Part shown: positions 7,062-15,885 of the stretch, one piece after another | Layout: every line of letters starts with the position of its first letter | How positions within the stretch are numbered: position 1 is the stretch's first letter | NCBI GenBank assembly: GCA_030145015.1 | Contig: JAQYWI010000016.1 | Location: forward strand, 1 to 48,656 | DNA length: 48,656 nucleotides | Direction: 5' to 3' | Origin: Desulfobacterales bacterium | GTDB taxonomy: Bacteria; Desulfobacterota; Desulfobacteria; Desulfobacterales; JAHEIW01 | Position numbers and translations under genes: made by a program | The notes under the pieces: model-generated | Seen by the model: only the letters and a program-made list of their open reading frames with translations | Databases searched by the model: none | Told to the model about the DNA's origin: nothing

Positions 7062-9392
7062 CTATCCAATGAGTTTTAAATTACTCATATTAATTCCTAT
7101 TGTATCCGCAGATATGTCACACATTTTGTTTTCCAGGACTGTATCACAACTCACCAGTTTTAGGCCCTTTCGTTCAAACTCAGGTGCCCAACCTAGCTTT
7201 AGCATTGCGCTGGCAGCAATTTCTAAACATAGTGCAAAAGTTATTTCTTGTTTTAGCCCGATAAAAAGCCCTAAAGATTCAATGAAAGAAACGTCCTCTT
7301 GACCACCTACGTTCATCTCAAACTTATTGCCAAATGCGAATGCCTCCTGGGTACCTCCTACGAATTCCAACTTATTACCCCAGTGACCTACTTCCCATTC
7401 AGCCCTGGTATACTCTTGTCTTTGATTAGCTCTTATTATAACATTTTTATTTTGATTTGCTGCATTAAGCTCAATATCGCCGTCATTCGTTTTCAATGTC
7501 ATCTTACGGTCTGACTCCAGCCACAATTCCCCTTTCACTATTTCCTTAAGATTCCCCGAAGCATCTATTTGCCTATCATATTTATCAGTGCATATTTTTT
7601 CAGCAAGCTTTCCCGTATGATCAATGGTCCTCTCATAGTTTGGAGGACATATTTTTTCAGTGAGCGTGCCCGTATTCTCAACTTTTTTTTCATACTTTCC
7701 CTGGCAGATGTTCTCGGTGCGCGTGCCTGTATTCTCAACCGTTTTATCATAGTTGTAATCGCCATCACCTTTGCCGGCTTCGATGTGCAGTTCTCCATCG
7801 GCTCTAATGTGCGCTGTTCCTTTAGTGCTCAGCGTAGCCGGATGTCTCGGGCTGTTGGGCGCGCCCAGGTGCAGGTAGGTGTCCTCGTGGGGCGTCGATA
7901 GCAATACTCTTTGCATCCCCGCCATATCCTGCATTTCCAGCACATTCCCGCCAGCCGACTTGATCGTGTTTCGGGTGGCATTTAAACTGGTCACCACACT
8001 TTTGGTCTCTGCATTCGGCACGGCCCCCGCGATAATGGGGCGGTCCGGATCCCCGTCCACAAAGGTGAGGAGGACCTCTGTGCCCTTGTGCAACGGAAAG
8101 TGCATGCCGTGGTCGGCGCCCGCGTAAGGTTGCACCATACGCACCCAGCGCGAGGCCTTGCCCCCCCCATTGCCGTTCTGGTCGAAGGGCAGCTTCACTT
8201 TGTAGCGCCCCTCGTCGTCGATCTCCGCATATTGGCCGATACCGGCGGCATCCACCTTGGCGTTCATGGTCCCGTAAAATCGTGGCTTGGTTGTATTGCG
8301 CTCGGGGCGAAACTGCACCCCGGCCGGGATGGCCGTAAAGGCGTTGATGTAAGTGGGTTGTTGTTCTCTTTCAGTCAGCTCGGCGCCGGTACCGGTCATG
8401 AACGCGCTCGTCTGACCTCCCTGGTGTTCGATTTCGGCAATCAGGTATTTCTGGTTGTAGCTCTCGCGGTAATGACCGGCGATTTCAAAGATAAAACCGG
8501 GGCACAAAGCCGGCTGCGTGCCTTCTCCGTGAAAAAGGTTCTCACGGCACCGAATCTCCTCAGCCCTGACTTTGGCGAGTGTATGGCCCTCTTCCGGTGT
8601 TTTGAAATGCTCCCCATAGAAATAGACACTTCCGCGTCCTTTTGCATCCACAACCGTCTCCGCTTTGAGCTCCAGGGAAGGCTTGCGATAGTTGTAATCG
8701 TTTAATATGACCTTGTTGGGCAGTCTTTTTTGCCGGCAAAAAAATGCTTTGATCGCCTCTTCTTCGGGAGCCAGGCCCGAAGGGGGAGAATAAGGAATGG
8801 TGGTCAGGCCCGCAATGTCCTTGTGCACGGTTGAATTGTCGGTGATAATGAGCTTTTCGTTTTGTTCCCCTTGCTCGAAGAAATAATAGATGCCCTCCCG
8901 TTCCATCCAGCGGGAGACGAAATCAAAGTCGGTTTCGCGGAACTGGCAGATGTACTCCCAGCGGGGGTACTTTTTCGTCAGCTTCAGCTCATAGTCCTGG
9001 GTGGTCAAGCCGGTCTGCCGCAAGATTTCCGCGATGATATCCGGAACGGATTTATCGAGAAAGAGCTGGTTTTCGTGATAAAGGTCGGCCTGCCACAGCC
9101 TGGGCACCAGCAATGCCCGGTAAAAATAGTTCCCCTTGACTTCATGAAGCTGTTCGAACTGGGCCAAAATCCCGTGAATCGGAAACGTTTGATCACTTCC
9201 GTGAATCGTCAGAGTGGCCGGATTTTGCAGGACTTCTTTAAGATCAATATCAGGATCATCAGAGGCCAGCGTGACGTCGAATTCATACAGTCTGGATATG
9301 CCTTCCGTGCCTTTGAATTTAACCACCGAAAAGGCATCTTCCGGCCACCCACCGGAAACAAAAGTAAATCGCTTCGTGTCATCTATAGGCAT
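7062..9392 (-). CDS. vgrG: VgrG spike protein (TssI)
   Basis: A 776-residue T6SS spike protein. Residues 1 to about 350 are the gp27-like base (SRLYEFDVTL, WEYICQFRETDFDFVSRWMEREGIYYFFE). Residues 385-460 are the gp5 OB fold (DDEGRYKVKLPFD, SRWVRMVQPYAG, VLLTFVDGDPDRPII). The beta-helical shaft follows. Residues 548-622 contain four 19-residue repeats and the last ~150 residues are an unusual tail, including a hydrophobic stretch at about 703-735. The start ATG uses a GGAGG site that overlaps the last two glycine codons of clpV, two bases upstream of the gene boundary. No known toxin domain is recognisable in the tail. It trimerises on Hcp and should carry the PAAR-like tip and cargo encoded downstream. 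Confidence 0.95.
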   Translation of the reverse strand: MPIDDTKRFTFVSGGWPEDAFSVVKFKGTEGISRLYEFDVTLASDDPDIDLKEVLQNPATLTIHGSDQTFPIHGILAQFEQLHEVKGNYFYRALLVPRLWQADLYHENQLFLDKSVPDIIAEILRQTGLTTQDYELKLTKKYPRWEYICQFRETDFDFVSRWMEREGIYYFFEQGEQNEKLIITDNSTVHKDIAGLTTIPYSPPSGLAPEEEAIKAFFCRQKRLPNKVILNDYNYRKPSLELKAETVVDAKGRGSVYFYGEHFKTPEEGHTLAKVRAEEIRCRENLFHGEGTQPALCPGFIFEIAGHYRESYNQKYLIAEIEHQGGQTSAFMTGTGAELTEREQQPTYINAFTAIPAGVQFRPERNTTKPRFYGTMNAKVDAAGIGQYAEIDDEGRYKVKLPFDQNGNGGGKASRWVRMVQPYAGADHGMHFPLHKGTEVLLTFVDGDPDRPIIAGAVPNAETKSVVTSLNATRNTIKSAGGNVLEMQDMAGMQRVLLSTPHEDTYLHLGAPNSPRHPATLSTKGTAHIRADGELHIEAGKGDGDYNYDKTVENTGTRTENICQGKYEKKVENTGTLTEKICPPNYERTIDHTGKLAEKICTDKYDRQIDASGNLKEIVKGELWLESDRKMTLKTNDGDIELNAANQNKNVIIRANQRQEYTRAEWEVGHWGNKLEFVGGTQEAFAFGNKFEMNVGGQEDVSFIESLGLFIGLKQEITFALCLEIAASAMLKLGWAPEFERKGLKLVSCDTVLENKMCDISADTIGINMSNLKLIG
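7527..7751 (-). repeat. Four 19-residue tandem repeats in the VgrG shaft
   Basis: The coding strand contains four consecutive units, each beginning Y[D/E][K/R] and containing a [N/H/S][T/S]G turn. Examples are YDKTVENTGTRTENICQGK (residues 548-566) and YEKKVENTGTLTEKICPPN (567-585), followed by units at 586-604 and 605-622. Three end with a conserved IC pair. The DNA is also repetitive at 57-bp spacing. The pattern fits extra turns of the VgrG beta-helix. Confidence 0.85.
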
Positions 9393-9394
9393 TT

Positions 9395-12025
9395 TTATCC
9401 TCCTTTGAAACTGATGTTAAAGGTGCCGTCTTTGGCCAAATCCAGGCGAACCTCAGTCGGCATGGCCCCTGCGCCCATGCGAGACAGGATTTCCTGGGAC
9501 ATGCGGGGCATGATGCTCCCGGTCATAATGTAGTCGATGTTGCGGGCCCCGGTCTCCACCTCCGTGCAGCGGGCGGCGATCTGGTCCACCACCTTGTTGG
9601 AATAGACGAGCTTCATTTTGTGGGTCTCGGATAGGCGTTTGACCAGCTTGCCCATCTTGAGGGCCACGATGTCTTTGAGAATATCCGGCGCCAGGGTGAA
9701 ATAAGGTACCACCGTCATGCGCGCCAGAAGCGCCGGCTTGAAGTGGTTGCTCAACATCGGCCGGATGGCAGCGCTGACCGTCTCGAGAGACGGCATTTCG
9801 TCACCCCCGCAAAGTTCGGTGATCACGTCGGTGGCCAGGTTGCTGGTCAAAAAGATCACCGTGTTCTTGAAATCGATAGCCCGGCCCTCGCCGTCGGCCA
9901 GCAGGCCCTTGTCGAACACCTGGTAAAACAGGTTCATCACTTCCAGATGGCCTTTTTCGACTTCGTCGATCAGAACCACCGAGTAAGGGCGCTGGCGCAC
10001 GGCTTCGGTCAGCACCCCGCCTTCGCCGTAACCGACGTAACCCGGCGGAGACCCGATCAAGCGGCTGACCGTGTGCTTTTCCTGGAATTCGCTCATGTTG
10101 ACGGTGACCATGAAGTTCTCCCCACCGAACAGCAGATCGGCAAGGGCCAGGCCGGTTTCGGTCTTGCCCACACCGCTGGGACCCACCAGCAAAAAGACGC
10201 CCAGGGGCTGACCGGGGTCTTTGATCCCGGCCTTGGCGGATTTGATCACCTGGGTGATCACACCCAGGGCCTCATCCTGACCCTTGATGCGCTGTTTGAG
10301 GTTTTCCTCCAGCTTGATGATGTTGAGGGCTTCATCCCGCATGACGTTGCCCAACGGAATGCCGGTCCAGTCTGAGACCACTTTGGACACCACGTCCGGG
10401 TCGACCTCGATTTTCACCAGCGACGCGTCGCCCTGGAGCGCTTTCAGTTTGCCGCCCGCTGTGTCGATCTGCTTTTTGAGCTCTTTTTCCCGGCCTTTGT
10501 CTCCTGCTCCGGTTTTCAGCTCGTAAAAAGATTGCCGCAGCTCGATAACTTCACGGGCCAGCTCCTGCTCTTTCAGCCAGCGTTCTTGGAGATCGGTAAG
10601 CGCTTTGCCAAGATCTGCCAGATTGGTTTCGATCTCATTCCGACGATCGTCATCGATTTCGATGCCGTGCAGATGATCCCGCTCCAGGGCCTTTTTCTCC
10701 CGCTCCAGGGCCTGGATGGTGCGCTCTTTGTCTTCGATCACATCCGGTTTAGCGGTCAGAAGCACTTTCACCCGGGCGGCAGCGGTGTCCAGCAGGTCCA
10801 CGGCCTTGTCCGGCAGCTGCCGTCCCGAGATGTAGCGACTGGACAGGGCCGCAGCCGCTTCGATGGCATCGTCGCGAACGATCACGTCATGGGCCTCTTC
10901 GTATTTGCTTTTCAGGCCCCGCAAAATCAGCACGGCGGTTTCCTCGGATGGCTCATCCAGTTTGACCAGCTGAAAGCGGCGGGCCAGGGCGGCATCCTTT
11001 TCAAAGTACTTTTTGTACTCCGACCAGGTGGTAGCCGCCACGGTGCGAAGCTCCCCGCGCGCCAGGGCCGGTTTCAGCAGGTTGGCGGCATCGCTGCCGC
11101 CGGTGGTTCCACCGGCTCCGATCAGGGTGTGGGCTTCATCGATAAAAAGAATGATGGGTTTTTCCGAGGCCTTGATTTCATTGATCACCGATTTGAGGCG
11201 ATTTTCAAACTCACCCTTCATCCCGGCACCGGCCTGAAGCAGGCCCATGTCCAGACTCAGGATGGACACGTCGCGCAAAAGGTCCGGCACGTCACCCTCC
11301 ACCACCCTGAGCGCCAGGCCCTCCACCACCGCGGTCTTGCCGACACCGGCCTCGCCCACCACAATGGGGTTGTTCTTGCGACGCCGGGCCAGGATGTCCA
11401 CCATCTGGCGGATTTCGCGGTCCCGGCCGAAGACCGGATCGATTTCGCCGGCAGCAGCTTTGCCGGTAAAATCTACACAGAACTGTGCCAAGGCGGTGCC
11501 TTCGGCCGGCGCTCCTGCCGCTTCTGCCGCTTCGACGCGGGCGGCGGGCTTTTCGGTCGAGTTTTTGAGGATGTCCCAGAATTGGGCCAGCAGCGCATCC
11601 CGGCTGATGGCGCTTAGAAGATCGACGTAACCGCCGGGAGCAAATTGCGAGGAACGGTTCAAAAACGCCAGCATGAGAGCGCCGGATCGCAGCCGGTTCT
11701 CACTCAGATCCACGGAGGCCAGCAGCCAGGCTTCCTGAAACCACTCCATCAGCAGGGGGGAAAACACAGGTTTGGCGGCGTTGCCGGTTTTAAACTCTTC
11801 CAGAGACTGTTCCACCGCCTTTTGAACCCGGCCGGCATCGATGTCAAAATGGCGCAGGATCAAAGGTATATCGGCCTGGGGGTCCTCCAGCAGCTTGGCA
11901 AGCATGTGTTCCAGCGCAACTTCGTAATGGGTGCGTGAGACGCACAATCCGGCGGCGGCTTCCAGACTGCGGGTGCAGTAAGGATTCAGACGACCCAAAA
12001 GTGATTTGATGTCAACCGAAATCAT
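9395..12025 (-). CDS. clpV: ClpV/TssH AAA+ ATPase
   Basis: An 876-residue Hsp100/ClpB-type AAA+ ATPase that disassembles and recycles the contracted TssB-TssC sheath. The N-terminal Clp-N domain (1-150) is of the divergent ClpV type. AAA1 has Walker A GEAGVGKT at 224-231 and Walker B LFIDEAHT at 293-300. A coiled-coil middle region spans about 430-530. AAA2 has Walker A GPSGVGKT at 615-622 and the sequence GSPPGYVGYGEGG after it. Length and domain order are normal for ClpV. Its first four bases overlap the end of tssG, and vgrG starts two bases after its stop codon. Confidence 0.96.
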   Translation of the reverse strand: MISVDIKSLLGRLNPYCTRSLEAAAGLCVSRTHYEVALEHMLAKLLEDPQADIPLILRHFDIDAGRVQKAVEQSLEEFKTGNAAKPVFSPLLMEWFQEAWLLASVDLSENRLRSGALMLAFLNRSSQFAPGGYVDLLSAISRDALLAQFWDILKNSTEKPAARVEAAEAAGAPAEGTALAQFCVDFTGKAAAGEIDPVFGRDREIRQMVDILARRRKNNPIVVGEAGVGKTAVVEGLALRVVEGDVPDLLRDVSILSLDMGLLQAGAGMKGEFENRLKSVINEIKASEKPIILFIDEAHTLIGAGGTTGGSDAANLLKPALARGELRTVAATTWSEYKKYFEKDAALARRFQLVKLDEPSEETAVLILRGLKSKYEEAHDVIVRDDAIEAAAALSSRYISGRQLPDKAVDLLDTAAARVKVLLTAKPDVIEDKERTIQALEREKKALERDHLHGIEIDDDRRNEIETNLADLGKALTDLQERWLKEQELAREVIELRQSFYELKTGAGDKGREKELKKQIDTAGGKLKALQGDASLVKIEVDPDVVSKVVSDWTGIPLGNVMRDEALNIIKLEENLKQRIKGQDEALGVITQVIKSAKAGIKDPGQPLGVFLLVGPSGVGKTETGLALADLLFGGENFMVTVNMSEFQEKHTVSRLIGSPPGYVGYGEGGVLTEAVRQRPYSVVLIDEVEKGHLEVMNLFYQVFDKGLLADGEGRAIDFKNTVIFLTSNLATDVITELCGGDEMPSLETVSAAIRPMLSNHFKPALLARMTVVPYFTLAPDILKDIVALKMGKLVKRLSETHKMKLVYSNKVVDQIAARCTEVETGARNIDYIMTGSIMPRMSQEILSRMGAGAMPTEVRLDLAKDGTFNISFKGG

Positions 12026-13131
12026 AGAGTTACCTCTTCTTTGTCCCCTAAAAATTTATTTTGTTGCTCCGCCTGAAGCGAATCCGCTGGATTTGGTTGC
12101 GGGCTGAAAATCGCCCGCACCTCTCCCAGCTCGGGAGTCGAAAAAATCCAGCTGTCCACGCCGAGTGAAGCCCGCGTAGGATCCCCCAGGCAAACGGTCC
12201 GGGCCTCGCTCCCGGCCAGGATCAGCTCTACATCGTATTCCAACGGCTCCACGAAGTACAGGTCAGTGAGAAACGCAAGCCGTTCAAAATCCTCGGTGCC
12301 CGGTGAAAAGCGCTTAAAGTCAGTCCCCGTCAGGGGACCGAGCCGGATACGGAATTTGCCCATACGGTCGGGCAGTTCATCGCCCAGATAGGTGTCGGCA
12401 CCCAGCCGGCAGCCGGATACGCCCAGGTGCAAAGTTTGGCTTTGCGGTATTTGGGCAACGCGCTCGACACAGGGGATCACTTCCACGGGTGTTGCGCCGA
12501 AGGCATCACCTAACAGGGTTTCCAGGCCTAATGCGGAGCGCGGAAATTGCGTAAAGAGCCCGATGTAGCGCAGCAGCCGGCTCGGTTCTAAGATTTCTTT
12601 TCGGAGCGTTTTCTCGCCCAGGCCGAGAAGACAAAACAACCTGTCGATATATGCGGAACTTTCGTGTTCAACGACCTGCAGATATTGCTGATATTTGCCC
12701 CAGCACTCAAAGAGCAGGGCAAAAAGGCGCTGATTGAGGATATCAATGAAATCCCTGGAGACCGATTCATCCTCGGCCTCTTCGTCAATGAGGTCCTCCG
12801 TGTAAAATGTCGGCAAAGGCGATGCGCATCCGTAAAGTCCTAAAAAATTGACGGTAATTAAATACTGCGCGTCATCAGGATCTCCTAACTCTTCGATACG
12901 TTCAACGTCTGAAGCGGGAAACGCCAGGGAAAGGTTGGGCTTTATTCGAATTTTTTGACTGAGATCGGAAGGCGATTTTGGTGCCCCGGATGACTGCCGG
13001 GCGAAAAAGCGCAACAAGCGCATGACTTGAAAGAAAGAAAAGGCATGCCCCTCCTTCAGAAGCTCAAGCTTCAGGCCTGCTGCGGGATCGGAATTTAGAT
13101 GAGGGGATGATCCCCCAGCCTGGCCGGCCAT
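12022..13131 (-). CDS. tssG: T6SS baseplate protein TssG
   Basis: A 369-residue TssG (ImpH/VasB) protein, a wedge component of the T6SS baseplate that works with TssE, TssF and TssK. Family features include the N-terminal FSFFQVMRLL segment, the NFLGLYGCASPLPTFYTE motif around residues 100-120, the FTQFPRSALGLETLLGDAFG segment and LGxDTYLGD. The start overlaps tssF by 37 bp, and its end overlaps clpV by 4 bp, so translation is probably coupled. Confidence 0.95.
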   Translation of the reverse strand: MAGQAGGSSPHLNSDPAAGLKLELLKEGHAFSFFQVMRLLRFFARQSSGAPKSPSDLSQKIRIKPNLSLAFPASDVERIEELGDPDDAQYLITVNFLGLYGCASPLPTFYTEDLIDEEAEDESVSRDFIDILNQRLFALLFECWGKYQQYLQVVEHESSAYIDRLFCLLGLGEKTLRKEILEPSRLLRYIGLFTQFPRSALGLETLLGDAFGATPVEVIPCVERVAQIPQSQTLHLGVSGCRLGADTYLGDELPDRMGKFRIRLGPLTGTDFKRFSPGTEDFERLAFLTDLYFVEPLEYDVELILAGSEARTVCLGDPTRASLGVDSWIFSTPELGEVRAIFSPQPNPADSLQAEQQNKFLGDKEEVTL

Positions 13132-14828
13132 AGATACGTCTCCCCTGTAATAACTTCCCGCAGTGTGAGCCGGGTAAAGGTGTTGATGGATGCATAACCC
13201 CCAAGAAAATGGTCGAGGATGCTGCCGAACAGGAACAGATCCCCCGGGCTGGCAAAATGATCGTGCTGAGCCTCCAGCTTTATGTCGCGGCCCCGCATCA
13301 TAATCCCGGACACCAGGCGGTCCGATCCCCCGGTGTCGACGCTCTGGATGCCGGCCACGCGCTTCTGGTTGGCCAGAAATGTCTCCGGTTTTCTGGCGTC
13401 TTTAAATAAATACAAATTTAGCAGCTTCTGCAGATTTTCCGTATTCGAGAGCGAAGCGTAATTCAAGGATAGATGGGAAATCAGACGCCATAGAAGATCG
13501 CTTCCCAGCGGCGGCAATATGTTGCTCGTGGGCGGACGCAAATTCTTAAACTCCACCTGTCCCGGCGTACTGCTGGTGGGTACCGCGATGTCTCCGGTGC
13601 GGATCTCTTCGGGCAGAAAGCCGTTGGTGCACAGAAGTTCGATCGACAGGGTTTCTGCAACCGGCGGCCCGGACTCCGGTGGATAGGCGACCGACAGGTA
13701 AACATCGAAACCCGGCCGCACCGGCGAATTCCGGGTTTTTATTTGATATACGGGAGCTTCAGTGCGGGCCGCGTTGTACAGTTCGAAGGGTGCATAGACC
13801 CGCTCCTCGGCGGTCCCCTGGACAAACCCGCTCACATTCTCGACCGTGTATACCTGGTAATGGGCATCCTTTTTTCCGGAAGGCCTCACCCTGTATTCGG
13901 TTCTGCGGTGATCCAGACGAATCGGTTCGGCATCGAAAGGAAAAATATTGATAACCGGTGTGGCGCCCAGGACAAAATCGCCGGTTTTGATACGGAGCGG
14001 AGCCGCCGGGATTTGGTTAAGCTCGAAGCGGATTTCAAACCGGTAGTCCTTACCCCTGTCCTGCCATTGATCCCATCCCACGAGATCCAGAAACAAGAAT
14101 TTTTCCGGCAGCATAAAATATTCCTGAATCGACCGGTAGCCCGGAAATGAGTGCGCAGGATACGGAATGATGCCTTCGTCCGGCCCGAATCCAAGGGGTT
14201 TTAAGCTCTCGGGGGGAAGCGCCACCATACTGTCGTTGCCTTCGGCGCCGATGAAAATGCGCGTCAGGTAACGGTTCAACAAAAGATAAAGGTCGGACGC
14301 GGCCTGGAAATCTCCTGCAAGGTAAAAGCGCAGCGCCTGCGGCTGCCAGTCTTCAAGGTTGAGACCGCTGAGCTCCAGCAACATCCGGATTGCCGGGGGT
14401 TGTCCCGAAGTCTCCACAAAGGAGGCCTCCAGCAGCTTTAGCGGGTGAACTTCCACCGGATAACAGGTCTGAAACACGCAGGCCGTGCCTTCCACCGGCG
14501 TTGAAGCCACCTGGGTGCCGGCCGGGATGGTCAGGGCCTGTTTCAGAATGGGCTTGGGCGTAAAGGCGACTATGGAAGCCGACGGCAGTGGGCGCAGGTA
14601 GTGCGGCCAGATGAGCCGGACCAGCTCGTGGATGATCTCCGGAAATTCATCATCCAGCTTCTGTCTCAACAGAGCCGTCAGAAAAGCCACTCCTTCCAGA
14701 AGGCGATCCACATCCGGGTCGGAAGAGTGGCCGCTCAACATGGGGGCCACTGCCGGGTGGGCTTTGGAAAATTCCGTCCCCAACTCCTTTAAATTGTCCA
14801 GCTCCTGTTGGAAGTAATGGTTGAACAT
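13095..14828 (-). CDS. tssF: T6SS baseplate protein TssF
   Basis: A 577-residue TssF (ImpG/VasA) baseplate wedge protein of normal length. The N-terminus FNHYFQQELDNLKELGTEF with HPAVAPMLSG and the DVDRLLEGVAFLTALLRQKLDDEFPE stretch is diagnostic, as is LIWPHYLRPLPS. It forms a heterotrimer with TssG in related systems. It lies 48 bp after tssE and overlaps tssG. Confidence 0.95.
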   Translation of the reverse strand: MFNHYFQQELDNLKELGTEFSKAHPAVAPMLSGHSSDPDVDRLLEGVAFLTALLRQKLDDEFPEIIHELVRLIWPHYLRPLPSASIVAFTPKPILKQALTIPAGTQVASTPVEGTACVFQTCYPVEVHPLKLLEASFVETSGQPPAIRMLLELSGLNLEDWQPQALRFYLAGDFQAASDLYLLLNRYLTRIFIGAEGNDSMVALPPESLKPLGFGPDEGIIPYPAHSFPGYRSIQEYFMLPEKFLFLDLVGWDQWQDRGKDYRFEIRFELNQIPAAPLRIKTGDFVLGATPVINIFPFDAEPIRLDHRRTEYRVRPSGKKDAHYQVYTVENVSGFVQGTAEERVYAPFELYNAARTEAPVYQIKTRNSPVRPGFDVYLSVAYPPESGPPVAETLSIELLCTNGFLPEEIRTGDIAVPTSSTPGQVEFKNLRPPTSNILPPLGSDLLWRLISHLSLNYASLSNTENLQKLLNLYLFKDARKPETFLANQKRVAGIQSVDTGGSDRLVSGIMMRGRDIKLEAQHDHFASPGDLFLFGSILDHFLGGYASINTFTRLTLREVITGETYLWPARLGDHPLI

Positions 14829-14876
14829 AAGTCTATGACGTCCTGTGTTTGCGGAGGGTTAACCGTCGGTTTTTCA

Positions 14877-15290
14877 CTACCCCCTGATCGTGACTTTACC
14901 GTCGGAGTCCATAAAGCTCTCGAATACCACGGGGTCCTTTTCCTCCTCCAGGATTAAGCGGGCGACGATCTGAAAACTGACCGCCAGCATGTCCTCATCC
15001 TGGGAAATAAACCTGACGCGTACCGCCTTTAAGCGCGGTTCGTATTTTTGAATCGTATTTCGGATCATCCGCTCTAAATCTCTTAAGCTTTCGGGAAGCC
15101 CGGACCTTAAATCGGTGACATCGGGGATACCATAATCCTCGCCAATCTGAGCACTGCCCCGGCGGGTGTTCAGAATCCGCTCCAGGTGCCGGATGATCGA
15201 AGCGACCATTCGCTTCGGGTCCGGCCCGTCGCGCCGGTCGGGCGCTTTGTTCCACGAGCGGATACGCTCGATCAATCTCTCTTCGCGCAT
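14877..15290 (-). CDS. tssE: T6SS baseplate protein TssE (gp25-like)
   Basis: A 137-residue gp25/lysozyme-like baseplate protein that starts sheath assembly. The conserved family segment is present: LERILNTRRGSAQIGEDYG followed by PDVTDL, then a C-terminal strand pair. The ribosome binding site is weak, in contrast to that of hcp just upstream, which fits the low copy number expected for a baseplate part. It lies between hcp and tssF, with ~50-bp gaps on either side. Confidence 0.94.
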   Translation of the reverse strand: MREERLIERIRSWNKAPDRRDGPDPKRMVASIIRHLERILNTRRGSAQIGEDYGIPDVTDLRSGLPESLRDLERMIRNTIQKYEPRLKAVRVRFISQDEDMLAVSFQIVARLILEEEKDPVVFESFMDSDGKVTIRG

Positions 15291-15342
15291 GATTTTATAA
15301 AGGCCTAATATTGAGTTAGACTGTTAATTTAGAACCAATCTA

Positions 15343-15858
15343 CTATTTGGCCGGGGCACGCCAATCGTCCTCTCCGGAGGTTGAAGCAATCTCATGGGTC
15401 CAGGTGATTTTGCGATAGCTGAACGAGACATCTTCCAATTGCGTGAAATGCGCCTGATTCGGATCCTGGCAGTTGGGCATCCGACCTGTTATATTGGTGA
15501 TGATCGCGTCTTCCAATCTAATGGTAAAATAATGCTCCTGGGTTCCCGTTTTGCTCGTGCGGTACCATTTGAGCTCGCATGTGGGCAGTCGCTCGCCGGT
15601 GGTCAGCGCCTTATAGAGCATTGGAGAGGATTTGTCGAAAACCTTGGTAATTGTCAGGGGTTGATGCACACGCTGTCCTGTGGGCTGCCCGCTCTGGGGA
15701 TCCGTAGGAACGGTGACCGTGTGGCTGAAGGCTTCCACCAGAATTTCGTTTTCGTGACCTTCCTGGTAAATATTCCCAACACTGTCTTCCGTAAACGCCC
15801 CTTCGGTGATATTTCCCTGGGTAGAGCCCGCGATAGACAAATAAGCGGGAGTTGGCAT
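15343..15858 (-). CDS. hcp: Hcp tube protein (TssD)
   Basis: A 171-residue Hcp, the ring-forming protein that stacks into the T6SS inner tube and is secreted. It has the family landmarks AYLSIAGSTQGNITEG near the N-terminus, ILVEAFSHTVTVP, RVHQPLTITKVFDKSSPMLYKALTTGE and a C-terminal VSFSYRKITWTHE strand. An AAGGAGGT ribosome binding site, the strongest in the operon, precedes the ATG, matching the high stoichiometry of the tube. There is no C-terminal fused effector. Confidence 0.96.
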   Translation of the reverse strand: MPTPAYLSIAGSTQGNITEGAFTEDSVGNIYQEGHENEILVEAFSHTVTVPTDPQSGQPTGQRVHQPLTITKVFDKSSPMLYKALTTGERLPTCELKWYRTSKTGTQEHYFTIRLEDAIITNITGRMPNCQDPNQAHFTQLEDVSFSYRKITWTHEIASTSGEDDWRAPAK

Positions 15859-15885
15859 AGCGTACCTCCTTTTCCAATTTTAAAA

